A stretch of 64,000 bases of DNA from Siphonodentalium dalli (taxonomy: Eukaryota > Mollusca > Scaphopoda > Gadilida > Siphonodentaliidae). This document shows positions 36,963 through 50,047 of this stretch, piece by piece. The DNA is taken from contig CP136061.1 in the NCBI GenBank assembly GCA_032622095.1, positions 2,110,001 to 2,174,000 of the forward strand. Direction: 5' to 3'. Under the pieces are notes generated by a model. That model made no database searches. It was given only the letters and a program-made list of their open reading frames with translations, and was not told the DNA's origin. A program made the translations under genes and the position numbers. Each line of letters opens with the position of its first letter. Within the stretch, counting starts at the first letter, position 1.

Positions 36963-39692
36963 CTATAATTGATAATCCATACCATGAATTTGTTACACCC
37001 TATGTGTTTAATTGGCTGTCCCCCGCTTCCCCCCCCCCCCCCCCCCCCCCCCCACGGTCAAGTTGTCACAACATTACCGCGATAGTATAGTCGCATGTTG
37101 GTTGATTATTAGATCTGTTCAAAAATTATACTCCATACCATGTAATCTGGTGCACCTTAGATGATGATTGGATGCCCCCCCCCTGCCTCCCACATGTCCG
37201 GCCGTACATACGTCCGGACATCCATCCGTCCGTTCGTCTGTCCGATTTCTGTTCATGTCATAACTTAAACAGTTACTGGGATCTCAACAAAAATTGATAT
37301 ATACATTCCAGTAGGGTTATCGTGGCTTATAATTTGTGTGACTTAAAGTGATATGAAACATTCCATTAAGGTGATCGTGGCTTATAATGTGTATGACTTA
37401 AAGTGATATGAAACACTCCAGTGCTGCAGTAGGGTGATCATGGCTTATAATATGTATGGCTTTAAGTGATGTGAAGCACCCCAATAGGGTGATCATAGTT
37501 TATAATTTGTATGACTTAAAGTGATGTGAAACACTCCAATAGGGTGATATAATTTGTGTTACTTAAATTTATAAGAAACTGAAACACTCCAGTGGGTGAT
37601 CATGGCTTATAATTTGTATGATTTTAAAGTAACATGAAACACTCCAATTAGAGGATCATGGCTTATAATGTGCATGACTTTTAGGAAATCAATAGAAATC
37701 AATAGAGACAGTGCTATTTTCGATACCATATATGCTTGATGCTACGACATTACAAATGGTACAACCTTGGAAAATTATGAAGCATTGCACGTGTATTATA
37801 TGTACGAACAACTGGTTGTTGATTATGTAACGAATCACTATGATAGCTCATGGCTTACACCATTAACTTATCCAAACTATACTATTTAGTATTAGTGTTG
37901 AACTTCCACGGTACGGGTCCAATCTCATCATCATCCCCCTGGAAGCTATGTTCTGTCGGTATTTAGATAAGATCGCGGGCGACGCCCGGACTCGAGCTGG
38001 CTTAGTACACATGTCTTGCAGTTAAAGGGTCGAAACATGATATGACATGCGCTTAGCGTGGCATATAGTCAGCAAACTGCAACTGAAGACGGTCTTATCA
38101 AAACATTCTGGCATCTTTTTAACTCATTGGGAGAATTTTTCAAAAACCTAGAAATTCTACTTTTGGCATTAAATGAATCTTATTTCGATGGGGTACGTTC
38201 TAAAACTATTTTCAAAATTCTAATAAACCGCTCCAGGGTCCAGCTTCCACCTCAAAATTCATGTCATCAGAACGAGGAGCAAATTGTCTGCGGGAAATTG
38301 GGACCTTGGTCATCATCACACGTAGCCTCGAATCTTCTTTAATATGCATACAGCAGACAACCTCCCCTTTCTTTTGACATCCATGCATTTGTGAACCACC
38401 TTCATTTTGTGGGGAAATTATATGACAGATAGGTTGAAAGCCGTTAATTCTTTCACTATACTTATGTTGACAAACGGAAAGGCCGCAAGGTCCGTCAGCC
38501 AATGCTCCATTCTGACTTTTTATTGTCATTCTGGAAGGCTAGGTGTGTTTTTTCGTGCATATATATGTATATATATAATATTATTATCTCTACCCATATA
38601 ATAATTGTTGTGAGATATAATGCTCACTTACATTTATCTTAAGTATATAATCTAACCCTTTATATTATGCTTCATAATCCTAAGGTAATAATTTACTGGT
38701 GTTAGTGAGTACTTTCCAGCATGCATACATCTCACAATAAGATGTATTACCCCATGTACTCATCTAAATTAATTATTCGAAATCTTGTTTAAGTGTTTAA
38801 CCACCACCTATATGTCACATAGTCATATACTGATTGTAATATGTGAAGATACTTCACGATGACAGATATGATAGCTATATATAGCTAACTTGGTCACATA
38901 AAGAGCGTTTAACAATATAATATAGAGAGCGTTTAACTCTAGTTATACCTACCGTGTATATATTATAATACTATATGGTGTACCACACATACCGCATACA
39001 CACGATAACTTGGATAACGCTATGTATATATGTTCCCGAATACTATACTAATCATCTACAATTGTTGGGAAGTACATTCCAACTTGCATACCTCTTACTA
39101 GTATAAGATTCGTGTTAAATACCTCTTATAAGATTCGTGTTAAATATATGTGACACTTATCGGTTTGTAATATGAAGAGTGGTGATGTGGTGGGATCCGC
39201 ATCATATATTACTTAAATAACAACGTAGGGTTGTATATGAGCACATATACCCACATATACCTATATATATATACATAGATACTGTACTTGCATGGGCGCG
39301 TATATATCAACCCATTGAGATTACAAGGCCATATAAATAGCGTTTTACTAATATATATTACGTTTTATATGTAATACACTGTATAACCCTTTCCGTGTCA
39401 CGCATATGTAATTGTTTCCAAACTTGCGGGGGGACTATACTACCACTTTATATAGACCGTACATTTTGCACCGACCGGTATCAATTGTGTGTAAAATTCT
39501 TATGACAAATGCGTTCTTAGCCGTTTTACTTTTTTCTTTAGTTGACTTTCTAAAAGGCCTTCTGGTCCACCTGCCAGCACATTACTTTGACTTTTCTCTG
39601 TCTTTCTGGTGTGCTAGGTGTGGGGTCGCTAACCTTGACAGTTCTGCTACCTGATCAGACACCCCCTTACCTTATATGGTTACACATAAAAG
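36963..39692 (+). repeat. Segmental block A'-C, copy 2
   Basis: Direct copy of 29190-31911, offset 7781. It ends at TTACACATAAAAGC, the same place as copy 1, and is joined there to block S copy 2. The 105-codon frame recurs at 38212-38529. Confidence 0.9.
38212..38529 (-). CDS. Candidate 105-codon frame, unrecognised (copy 2)
   Basis: Same protein as at 30431-30748; see there. Preservation here reflects recent duplication and says little about function. Confidence 0.2.
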   Translation of the reverse strand: MTIKSQNGALADGPCGLSVCQHKYSERINGFQPICHIISPQNEGGSQMHGCQKKGEVVCCMHIKEDSRLRVMMTKVPISRRQFAPRSDDMNFEVEAGPWSGLLEF

Positions 39693-40311
39693 CAGTTAAT
39701 AGAGCTTGATTTATGACTCCCTAAACGGTTGCTATATTAATCCTGTTTGACAGTGCAGAACTATATCCCTTCATGAAAACTACTCTGAGGTCCCCGCGCC
39801 CCGAACCCTCTTCATATCAGAATTCATTCCTACCGTCTACAACCAGAGTATGTCACGATTTTCGCCCAGAACTAAACAAATCTGTATCCCTTGCATATTT
39901 CAAATCACGACTTATGTGCTGTTCTTCATAAATCTGGAGTTATTTGGGAATGTGTTTCTGTCTTCAGTTTTATCAAACTATAGAGGATATCTAGTGTTTT
40001 GAGTGGATACCGAAAAATATGTCATGAGTAGCGAGACAAATGTTATTTTTCGCGAGCGGCTTGCCGCGAGCGAAAATAAACATTTGTCGCGGCCACGAAT
40101 GACGTATTTTTCGGTATCCACTAAAAAAACACTAGATATTCTTTGTGTTATACGCATTTCCAAAGAAATTCACCACTTATGACGTTAAAAGATATCACAA
40201 TCGTCTTCAATCGATGCATAATTTTTGAAGCCATCAGCTGATCGATGCCTGTTCTCGCAATGCTACTTCACCATCCGCAGAATATAAAAAGATAGTTCCC
40301 GTATTCTTCCC
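39693..40311 (+). repeat. Duplicated block S, copy 2
   Basis: Direct copy of 23156-23777, with the LINE C-terminal fragment (to about 39930) and the hairpin at 39987-40139. A two-base loss (GAGTGAGCG against GAGTAGCG) and a few substitutions separate the copies. Confidence 0.9.
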
Positions 40312-40923
40312 TTTATTTCCACCATAAATATGTCGAATTTCAACATAAAATAAATTTTAATTATAACTCTATCAGTGAATATAATATAATTTAGAATATT
40401 ACAATGGGTTCTTTCAGTTTGAGCTTCTTCAATAGTACAAACCGGAAACAGTATTGGTAATCGCAAGTGAATCGGTCGCACGTGCAAGCTAGTGTGAAAG
40501 AATATTCTTCAATATCCCCTTCTTGGTGATATCGATATTTATCTAAACGCGTTTTTTTCTATAATTCACTGTTGGGCGTATAATAAACACGTGTATCTAG
40601 TGTCCAGTACGAGAACAAACCGCGCATGATTGATGCTTTAACCAGCATTGAACAGGGCGAGGTTCACCCACATTAGATACTACTGTCATGGCACAGGCAA
40701 TTTATAGTTATAGATGCAGATGGTTTTATACTGCGCATTTACGCAGTCTGTGGTATGCACATTTATGAAATGTCCCTCTGTGCTATCTCCACTTATGTCC
40801 ATTTGAACGTGAGGTGTTGTTGTCACAGAAATTTCAAAATTTGAAATGATTCTAATTGTAACCAACAAAAGACATTTGTCTCTTGGAGAAATTCCCCAAA
40901 TTCACAATTCTCAGTCAATTTAA
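40312..40923. other. Non-coding stretch before the satellite
   Basis: AT-rich DNA with no gene or repeat partner recognised. Confidence 0.4.
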
Positions 40924-43900
40924 CTACGCCTATAGTATATTGAGATATCGTTTGTGGCCTCTTGTTCGTGTTGTGTATTGAGATATCGTTTGTGGCCTCT
41001 TGTTCGTGTTTCTATAGTGTATTGAGATATCGTTTGTGGCCTCTTGTTCGTGTTTCTAAAGTGTATTGAGATATCGTTTGTGGCCTCTTGTTCGTGTTGT
41101 GTATTGAGATATCGTTTGTGGCCTCTTGTTCGTGTTTGTAGCCTATATTGTATTGAGATATCGTTTGTGGCCTCTTGTTCGTGTTTGTAGTCTATAGTGT
41201 ATTGAGATATCGTTGGTGGACTCTTGTTCGTGTTTACGCCTATATTGTATTGAGATATCGTTTGCGTCCTCTTGTTCGTGTTGTGTATTGAGATATCGTT
41301 TGTGGCCTCTTGTTCGTGTTGTGTATTGAGATATCGTTGGTGGCCTCTTGTTCGTGTTTCTATAGTGTATTGAGATATCGTTGGTGGCCTCTTGTTCGTG
41401 TTTCTATAGTGTATTGAGATATCGTTTGTGGCCTCTTGTTCGTGTTTGTAGTCTATAGTGTATTGAGATATCGTTGGTGGACTCTTGTTCGTGTTTACGC
41501 CTATATTGTATTGATATATCGTTTGCGGCCTCTTGTTCGTGTTTACGCCTATATTGTATTGAGATATCGTTTGCGTCCTCTTGTTCGTGTTTACGCCTAT
41601 AGTGTATTGAGATATCGTTTGTGGCCTCTTGTTCGTGTTTGTAGCCTATAGTGTATTGAGATATCGTTTGTGGCCTCTTGTTCGTGTTTGTAGCCTATAG
41701 TGTATTGAGATATCGTTTGTGGCCGCTTGTTCGTGTTTACGCCTATAGTGTATTGAGATATCGTTTGCGGCCTCTTGTTCGTGTTTACGCCTATAGTGTA
41801 TTGAGATATCGTTTGCGGCCTCTTGTTCGTGTTTACGCCTATAGTGTATTGAGCTATCGTTTGTGGCCTCTTGTTCGTGTTTGTAGCCTATAGTGTATTG
41901 AGATATCGTTTGTGGCCTCTTGTTCGTGTTTACGCCTATAGTGTATTGAGATATCGTTTGTGGCCTCTTGTTCGTGTTTACGCCTATAGTGTATTGAGAT
42001 ATCGTTTGTGGCCTCTTGTTCGTGTTTACGCCTATAGTGTATTGAGATATCGTTTGTGGCCTCTTGTTCGTGTTTGTAGCCTATAGTGTATTGAGATATC
42101 GTTTGTGGCCTCTTGTTCGTGTTTACGCCTATAGTGTATTGAGATATCGTTTGTGGCCTCTTGTTCGTGTTTGTAGCCTATAGTGTATTGAGATATCGTT
42201 GATGGCCTCTTGTTCGTGTGAAACTACATATATAGTGTATTGAGATATCGTTGATGGCCTCTTGTTCGTGTGTAACCACATATATAGTGTATTGATATAT
42301 CGTTGGTGGCCTCTTGTTCGTGTGTGTAGCCTATAGTGTATTGAGATATCGTTGGTGGCCTCTTGTTCGTGTTGTGTATTGAGATATCGTGTGTGGCCTC
42401 TTGTTCGTGTTTCTATAGTGTATTGAGATATCGTTGGTGGCCTCTTGTTCGTGTGTAACTACATATATAGTGTATTGAGATATCGTTTGTGGCCTCGTGT
42501 TCGTGTTTACGCCTATAGTGTATTGAGATATCGTTGATGGTCTCGTGTTCGTGTTTACGCCTATAGTGTATTGATATATCGTTGATGGCCTCGTGTTCGT
42601 GTTTACGCCTATAGCGTATTGAGATATCGTTGATGGCCTCGTGTTCGTGTTTACGCCTATAGTGTATTGAGATATCGTTGATGGCCTCGTGTTCGTGTTT
42701 ACGCCTATAGTGTATTGAGATATCGTTGATGGCCTCTTGTTCGTGTTGTGTATTGAGATATCGTTTGTGGCATCGTGTTCGTGTTTACGCCTATAGTGTA
42801 TTGAGATATCGTTGATGGCCTCGTGTTCGTGTTTACGCCTATAGTGTATTGAGATATCGTTTGCGGCCTCTTGTTCGTGTTTACGCATATAGTGTATTGA
42901 GATATCGTTTGCGGCCTCTTGTTCGTGTTTACGCCTATAGTGTATTGAGATATCGTTTGTGGCCTCTTGTTCGTGTTTGTAGCCTATAGTGTATTGAGAT
43001 ATCGTTTGTGGCCTCTTGTTCGTGTTTACGCCTATATTGTATTGAGATATCGTTTGTGGCCTCTTGTTCGTGTTTACGCCTATAGTGTATTGAGATATCG
43101 TTTGTGGCCTCTTGTTCGTGTTTACGCCTATAGTGTATTGAGATATCGTTTGTGGCCTCTTGTTCGTGTTTGTAGCCTATAGTGTATTGAGATATCGTTT
43201 GTGGCCTCTTGTTCGTGTTTACGCCTATAGTGTATTGAGATATCGTTTGTGGCCTCTTGTTCGTGTTTGTAGCCTATAGTGTATTGAGATATCGTTGATG
43301 GCCTCTTGTTCGTGTGAAACTACATATATAGTGTATTGAGATATCGTTGATGGCCTCTTGTTCGTGTGTAACTACATATATAGTGTATTGATATATCGTT
43401 GATGGCCTCTTGTTCGTGTGTAACTACATATATAGTGTATTGATATATCGTTGGTGGCCTCTTGTTCGTGTTGTGTATTGAGATATCGTGTGTGGCCTCT
43501 TGTTCGTGTTTCTATAGTGTATTGAGATATCGTTGGTGACCTCTTGTTCGTGTTGTGTATTGAGATATCGTGTGTGGCCTCTTGTTCGTGTTTCTATAGT
43601 GTATTGAGATATCGTTGGTGGCCTCTTGTTCGTGTGTAACTACATATATAGTGTATTGAGATATCGTTTGTGGCCTCGTGTTCGTGTTTACGCCTATAGT
43701 GTATTGAGATATCGTTGATGGCCTCGTGTTCGTGTTTACGCCTATAGTGTATTGATATATCGTTGATGGCCTCGTGTTCGTGTTTACGCCTATAGTGTAT
43801 TGAGATATCGTTGATGGCCTCGTGTTCGTGTTTACGCCTATAGTGTATTGAGATATCGTTGATGGCCTCGTGTTCGTGTTTACGCCTATAGTGTATTGAG

Positions 43901-44290
43901 ATATCGTTGATGGCCTCTTGTTCGTGTTGTGTATTGAGATATCGTTTGTGGCCTCGTGTTCGTGTTTACGCCTATAGTGTATTGAGATATCGTTGATGGC
44001 CTCGTGTTCGTGTTTACGCCTATAGTGTATTGAGATATCGTTGATGGCCTCTTGTTCGTGTGAAACTACAACTATAGTATATTGAGATATCGTTGGTGGC
44101 CTCTTGTTCGTGTAACTACGCATATAGTGTATTGAGATACCGTTGGTGGCCTCTTGTTCGTGTTTGTAGTATATAGTGTATTGAGATATCGTTTGCGGCC
44201 TCTTGTTCGTGTTTGTAGTATGGTGTATTGTGATATCGTTTGTGGCCTCTTGTTCGTGTTTCTATAGTGTATTGAGATACCGTTGGTGGC
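40924..44290. repeat. Satellite array, 48-bp monomer
   Basis: Roughly 70 tandem monomers with the core TGTATTGAGATATCGTTTGT, then GGCCTCTTGTTCGTG and a variable tail: TTTACGCCTATAG (48-bp form), TTTGTAGCCTATAG, TGTAACTACATATATAG, or nearly no tail (37-38 bp). A higher-order pattern is visible: the run with GAAACTACATATATAG at about 42180-42480 recurs at about 43275-43660, roughly 1.1-1.2 kb later. Because 48 is divisible by three, both strands show long frames (VLRYRLWPLVRVYAYS and its antisense); these are not genes. Confidence 0.95.
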
Positions 44291-46569
44291 TTTGAACGTG
44301 CGGTCTTGCTCGAAGTCCTTTGAATTACTTCTGATTGCGATCCAGAAATATTAATTGTCTCATAGTGGAGAATTTCTGCAAATTCTCATTTAACATCACC
44401 GTCGGACATCGGATGCGGACTAGTCCGGGAGCTAACATGGGTGCCCTTGCACCCCCATGGGACTTAACTTCACCCCACTCATTTTGTTTCTTATTATGAC
44501 CTTCAACTTTTAAGTAGCGTTAACAAGAAAAAAGTGGCCGTGTAGACTCCAGACAAGATGGCGTCCATCATGGCCGCCGTTTTTCAGGCCAGACTCAAAG
44601 TCAGTGTTATGAAATAATAGCGGGAAAATATAGTAAAATGAATACAAATGTATATATTTTCTTGAAGCTAAGACAATATAAATTTTATTTGGGGCAAAAT
44701 TGAAACTCACCGTCCAAGATGGCCGCCACAATAGCCACCGGAAGTTGAAAATATGACGTTTTTTCACAAATATCTACTAGATCAGTACATACTGTTTAGA
44801 ACTGGCTGAGTAATAGGACTTTATTTTGTGTTTTTTATATTACCTGATCCTTGGAGCAATCAAAAATACAATTATTGGGGTTCTAGCCCTATCCGATCCC
44901 TCAAAAATTCGATTTTACAGAACGCGGTATAAAATTTCACAAAAAAATCACAATTGGGATTTTAGTCATATTTCAATTAGAATTGAACAGACGTTTGTAA
45001 TATAAGTGAGGCATATCATTACCTATGAATATTCCAAATCATTGGAACCAAAATTCTTGGCTTTGTCTCAAAATGGCTGCCAAAATGGTCGCCATAATAT
45101 GGAAAATGGTAAATATTGCCCCAGTGTGTCCCGCAATCGCTTACAAGTTGTGGTTGATGTATACACTTGGCTAGTTTGTATTCTATACATTGAATACTAA
45201 CATGTCTGATGCACCATGGGTCATTGTTACTATTGTCATTACTGAAATCACCAGAAATATTGGATTTTTCTCTCACAAACTTGACATTAATATCGACGAA
45301 AATTAACTTTTCAGGGTTGGACCATTTTCAAGTAAAATGCAACTATCTTTGGTACCAAAGGTGTTTATTGTTTTGGTTTATCTTAAATGTGTCACACTAC
45401 GGTGTTTATAGACCAAATTGCTCAAGATGCCTTCTAAAATGTCAACCAAATTTGTAAAAAGTTATTTTTTTACATATATCCCCGAACATTATTCTCTGCG
45501 TTATCCGAAAAGGTAGCAAATTGTGACTCACTTGGTTATTATACGTGTTAGTTAATTAACTGACAATTACGTTCTATTGTTTGTCCCAGTTCCGTAGGGG
45601 TATGACAAATTCATTTAAAAATTGCAGTATGGAATTTTGCGTAGACCCTCTTTTATGATTCTGGCCATATTATTGAAAGGAAATGGGCAGAACTTTGAGA
45701 CGGAACTGAGATGAACCATGATATGTGGCTATCTAGCCAAGTATGATAAAAAATGATCAACTGGATACAGGGTGGATGCCAAGATGGCAGCCAGGGAGTT
45801 ACTGTATGATCATAGGTGAGGTAAATAGGTATAAGGGAATTATTGTATAGACACGAATGATGTGAATAGGTATACAGGGAGTGACTATATTGTTATGAGT
45901 GGGTGTCCATTGTGAGATGTATAGTGATATAAGGAGTGGATGTATGGTCATGTGTGAAGTGAATCGGTATACATGTCGTGACTGTACGGTGTATGGCTGT
46001 TGGTTGTGTGTGGCCGATGTGGTCGTATGGTTATTGATGTGGTGTATGTATATAACGAGAGTAGCTACATGGACATCAGTGTTGTTAATGTCTATATGGA
46101 GTGACTGTAAGGTCGTGGGCGGGATGTATATGTGTACCGTGTGTGGCTGTATTGTGACAGGTTGGTGTATATGTATATATGTGTTGTCTGTATGATAATG
46201 GGTTTAGTGCGTAGATACATAGGGAGTGATTTTATGGTTATGGGTAATGTGTATAGGTGTACATGGGATGACTGTACGACCATAATGGAAGTGTAATTGA
46301 ATACCTGGAGTAATATGGAAGGTCATTGGCGAGTGTGTGGGTATACAGGGGTGCCCTTTTGGTGACGAGTATCTTTATGTATTATCATTGGTGGTGTATA
46401 GGGAGTAGATGTATGGTCATGGATAGCGTGTATGGGTATACAGTGAGTTGCTGAATTGTTATATGTGAGGAGTATATGCAAGTATGGAACTTATGAGTGC
46501 TATTGATTGGTCGTGTGTGTGGGTATTGGTATATTTGGAAGGGCTCACCATTGGTGATATGTATATATA

Positions 46570-47050
46570 TTTACATACTAAGTGTGATCATCACTAAATC
46601 CAGCATTCCGATTGGTCGGCGCCCACGTGGCTAGTTGCAATTATTTCTCGGTGAATGCGCAACAGCTAATAAATGCAGCCTCATAACAACATCGACACGT
46701 CATTGAGTTTGGAAAGACGAACGCGTAATGTTTTAGGCGCATTTGGTTTCAATATAAAGACAAAATTGTTCCTGTTAACTTTTGACAAGGGTGCTATGGG
46801 ATATTTTGGGCTGGTTTTGTCACGATACACTTTTCGATTTAAATACATTTACAAAAGTGGCTTTTTCGCTAAATGTATATAAATATAAGGATTAACTGTC
46901 ATGTGGACTGTTTTTATGGAGATGTAACCGTGAGGTAAGTGGTCATAACTTGTATGTAAAACCCTTCGGGTTTTACACAAGTTATGACCACATGACCACT
47001 TACCTCACGGTTACATTTCCATAAAAACAGTCCACATGACAGTTAAGCCT
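46570..47050. mobile_element. Insert of ~480 bp in the left fold-back arm
   Basis: Text without minisatellite character and without a counterpart in the right arm; arm lengths agree once this insert and the LTR in the other arm are subtracted. It starts around CATCACTAAATCCAGCATTC and contains ATTGGTCGGCGCCCACGTGG. It ends in a long hairpin. Class unknown; the boundaries are approximate. Confidence 0.5.
46886..47048. repeat. Near-perfect hairpin, ~75-80-bp arms, TTCG loop
   Basis: TTAACTGTCATGTGGACTG through GTAAAACCC on the left pairs with GGGTTTTAC through CAGTCCACATGACAGTTAA on the right, with CTTCGG at the tip. Differences are a base change (GGAGATG/GGAAATG), an inserted ATGACCAC in the right arm and a few bases near the tip. 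Confidence 0.9.
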
Positions 47051-47512
47051 TATGTATACCTGAATTGACTCTATGCGCATGGGTATGGCGAATATGTATA
47101 CGTGTAGTGGCTGTATGGTCCATGCTGAGGTGAATAGGCATACAATGGGTGACTGTATGATCGCGAATGTGGTGGATATGTATACATTAAGTGACTATAT
47201 GGTTATGTAATGTGTCAGGTGTTGTATACTTGGTGTTCATGCATGGTGACTCGTGGCTGCATCGACATTTGTGGAATGTACGGGTATAATAAAGTATGGC
47301 TGTATGGTCAGGTGTACGTGTATAAAGTGTATTGTCATTTGTGTTGTGTTTATGTACATATGGAGTGACCGAGGTAATGGGTGGGTTGTACATGTGTACC
47401 TTGGGTGGTTATCGCTTTCCACAATAATTCAATGATATGATAATCAATAGAAAGTTCATGTGAGAGAGTTCTCGATCTTGATGGTGTTTATGTACATGTG
47501 GGAAACGTTAAA

Positions 47513-48700
47513 TGCGGAAAGAGATAACCACCCATTACCACACATTCATTCCATATATACATAAACACCACAGACATAGCAACATAGTGACCCACTGTAT
47601 ACACGTACACCGGACACATGACCACGGTTGACCATACAGCCATGCAGGCACACCGGGATTACTCATAAACATGACCCATAATCATATAGTCACTCATTGC
47701 ATACACATTCACCTCACCATTGGCCATACGGTCATCCCCTGTATACATATTCTCCACACACATGATTAAATAGACATTCAATATATACATCAACACCACA
47801 AAGATGACCATAGAGTCACTCCAGGTATACGTATGCACCTTACCAATGGCCATATATCCACTTACTTCATACACATACCCTCAGCCGTGTCACCTGGTAT
47901 ACAACTTCACCTGACATATGGCAATATAGTCACCCCGTGTGTACCTATTCAAAACATTCATACATGATCATGGTCAATCCTTGTATACATATTCACCTCA
48001 CCATTGGACATGTCACTCCATGTACCCCTATGTATCACACCATATCCGAATAGCCACTCAAGATATACTAATACACCACAGCCATGTCAATATAGTCACA
48101 CCATGTATGCGTATGCGCATCATACATGGCCACATTGCCACTCACACGAGATATATAATACATCTTACCCGTTACCACAAGGACACTCCCTATATACACA
48201 TACTCTCGATAATGTCCACCAAACTTACTCCAGGTATGCATATACACTTCAATCATGACCGTACAGTCATTCCATGTATACCCGTAACCATAAAATCACT
48301 CCCTATTTGTCCACACACCCCTTCCATATCGTCCAGACACATGTGCATCCCACCCATGACATTACAGTCACTCCATATATACATACTCAACACAAAGATG
48401 ACAATTAATGTAGCTATATCCACACACCACACAAATGCCCATACAGTCACACCGGGTGCACCCGTACTAGATACACACAATCATACACCATACACAGTTA
48501 CCCCATGCATACCGATCCACTTCACATCTGACCATGACCTCTCCCCGTATACCTATACATCTTACCATGGACAACCCACTCATGACCATATAGTCACTCC
48601 TTGTATACCTATTCACATCATCCATGGCATACAATAACTCCTGGTATACCTATTCACATCACCTATGCTAATAGTGTAATTCCCTGGCTATCATATTGGC
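47513..48700. repeat. Minisatellite of the right fold-back arm
   Basis: Inverse of the left-arm units: CATGACCATACAGTCACTCC, GTATACCTATTCACATCA and variants, about 50 bp each. The 232-codon frame at 47939 (periodic H/T/P/Y-rich text) is a translation of the repeat. Confidence 0.85.
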
Positions 48701-49481
48701 ATCCACCCTGTATCCAGTTGATATTTTTGTATCACAATGGACCAGAATAGACACAGATTATTGTTCATCTCAGTTCCGTCTCAACGTTCTGCCCATTTCC
48801 ATTCAATAATATGGCCAGAAGAGGTTCTTGGCAAAATTCCATACTTTAAAATGAATTTATCATGCCCCATACGGAACTGGGACAACACGAATAGAACACG
48901 TAGTTGTCAGTTAATTAACTAAGACGTATAATAACTAAGTGAGTCACATTTTCTACTTTTTCGGATCAGGCAAAGAACAGTGTTCGGGATATATGTAAAA
49001 AATTTACTTTTTACAAATTTGGTTGCGATTTTGGAAGCCATCTTGAGTAATGCGGTCTATAAACACCGTAGTGTGACACATTTAAGATAGACCAAAACAA
49101 TAGACAAATCCGAAAATAGTTACATTTTACAAGAAAAAAAGGCCCAAACCTGAAAAGTGAATTTTTGCCGATATTTATGTCAATATTTTGAGAAAAAAAT
49201 CCAATATTTTATTCTATACATCAACCACAACTTGTAAGCAATTGCAGGACACCCTGTGGCAATATTGACCATTTTCCATATTTTGGCGGCCATTTTGAGC
49301 CAAAGTACGAATTTTGGTTCAAGTGAGTTGGAATATTCATAGGTAGTGATATGCCTCACTTACATTACACAGTTCTATTCATTTCTTGTTGAAATATGAC
49401 TAGAATCCCAATTGTGATATTTTTGGTAACATTTTGTATTCGTTCTGTGAAATCTATTTTTGAGGGATCGGAAGGGGCTAG

Positions 49482-50047
49482 TGTAGAGTAACGCACCCAA
49501 ATCCCTTATCTTTATTCAAGGGATCTGCGTGTACATGTAGACTATCTATCGATAGCATATGGACCCCGATCCCTATACCACATCTTCATTCAAGAGAATT
49601 GTATTGTACATATAACATATATTTCGATCCTACTCATCGATGGTGAAGACAGGAATCTTGAACTAAAATCGACCCCGATTGCATCAGCCAAATTCCACAG
49701 GTCATTACTCAAAGGCCACGACCTGATAGGAATGTAGGACTTCGCCACAAAGGGACAAGGCTTATGAAACCCACATCAAGTCAAACGGAGGTCAGCCCCA
49801 TATACATGTAGTTAATTTAATGCCAGTCATTAGTCGATATATAAACCGACTAAGAACATTATCGCAATCAGTCGGCTCATCTCTCTAATTGGCAGCTGCC
49901 ACGCGGTTACGCTCATTAACAAGTGACACCTCCAGTCTTCACCATCACGAATAAGATCTACACTCATCATTGTCTACTGTTGATCTACTTGACACTAGAT
50001 GTCGAATAAAACTTTTACCAAGAACTGACTCCATCCATTATCCAACA
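49482..50047. mobile_element. Solo LTR (566 bp) in the right fold-back arm
   Basis: Present only in the right arm: the left arm is continuous at the matching place (inverse of GGGCTAGAACCCC). It starts TGTAGAG and ends CCAACA, has a TATA box (GATATATAAACC near 49838) and, about 160 bp on, AATAAAACTTTT near 50000, as expected of an LTR with its own promoter and poly(A) signal (plus-strand orientation). Flanks CTAG (49478-49481) and TTAG (50048-50051) may be a mutated 4-5 bp target duplication. No internal coding region, so a recombination remnant; Gypsy-like is a guess. Confidence 0.7.

Larger units (their letters stand above)
45770..47420. repeat. Minisatellite of the left fold-back arm
   Basis: Degenerate ~50-bp units with GGAGTGACTGTATGGTCATG, GTGTATAGGTATAC and close variants. 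Interrupted by an insert at about 46570-47050. Inverse of 47513-48700. Confidence 0.8.

Noticed and set aside
41436-44123. Long repetitive frames on both strands (VLRYRLWPLVRVYAYS and its antisense)
   Set aside because: Translations of a 48-bp satellite whose length is divisible by three; frames exist on both strands and break wherever a short monomer occurs.
47939-48637. 232-codon frame rich in H, T, P and Y
   Set aside because: Translation of the inverted minisatellite in the fold-back arm; no domain, and the left arm has the same sequence inverted.
45770-48700. Regular ~50-bp repeats considered as a CRISPR array
   Set aside because: Units are degenerate along their whole length with no unique spacers, inverted about a centre, in an intron-containing eukaryotic context.
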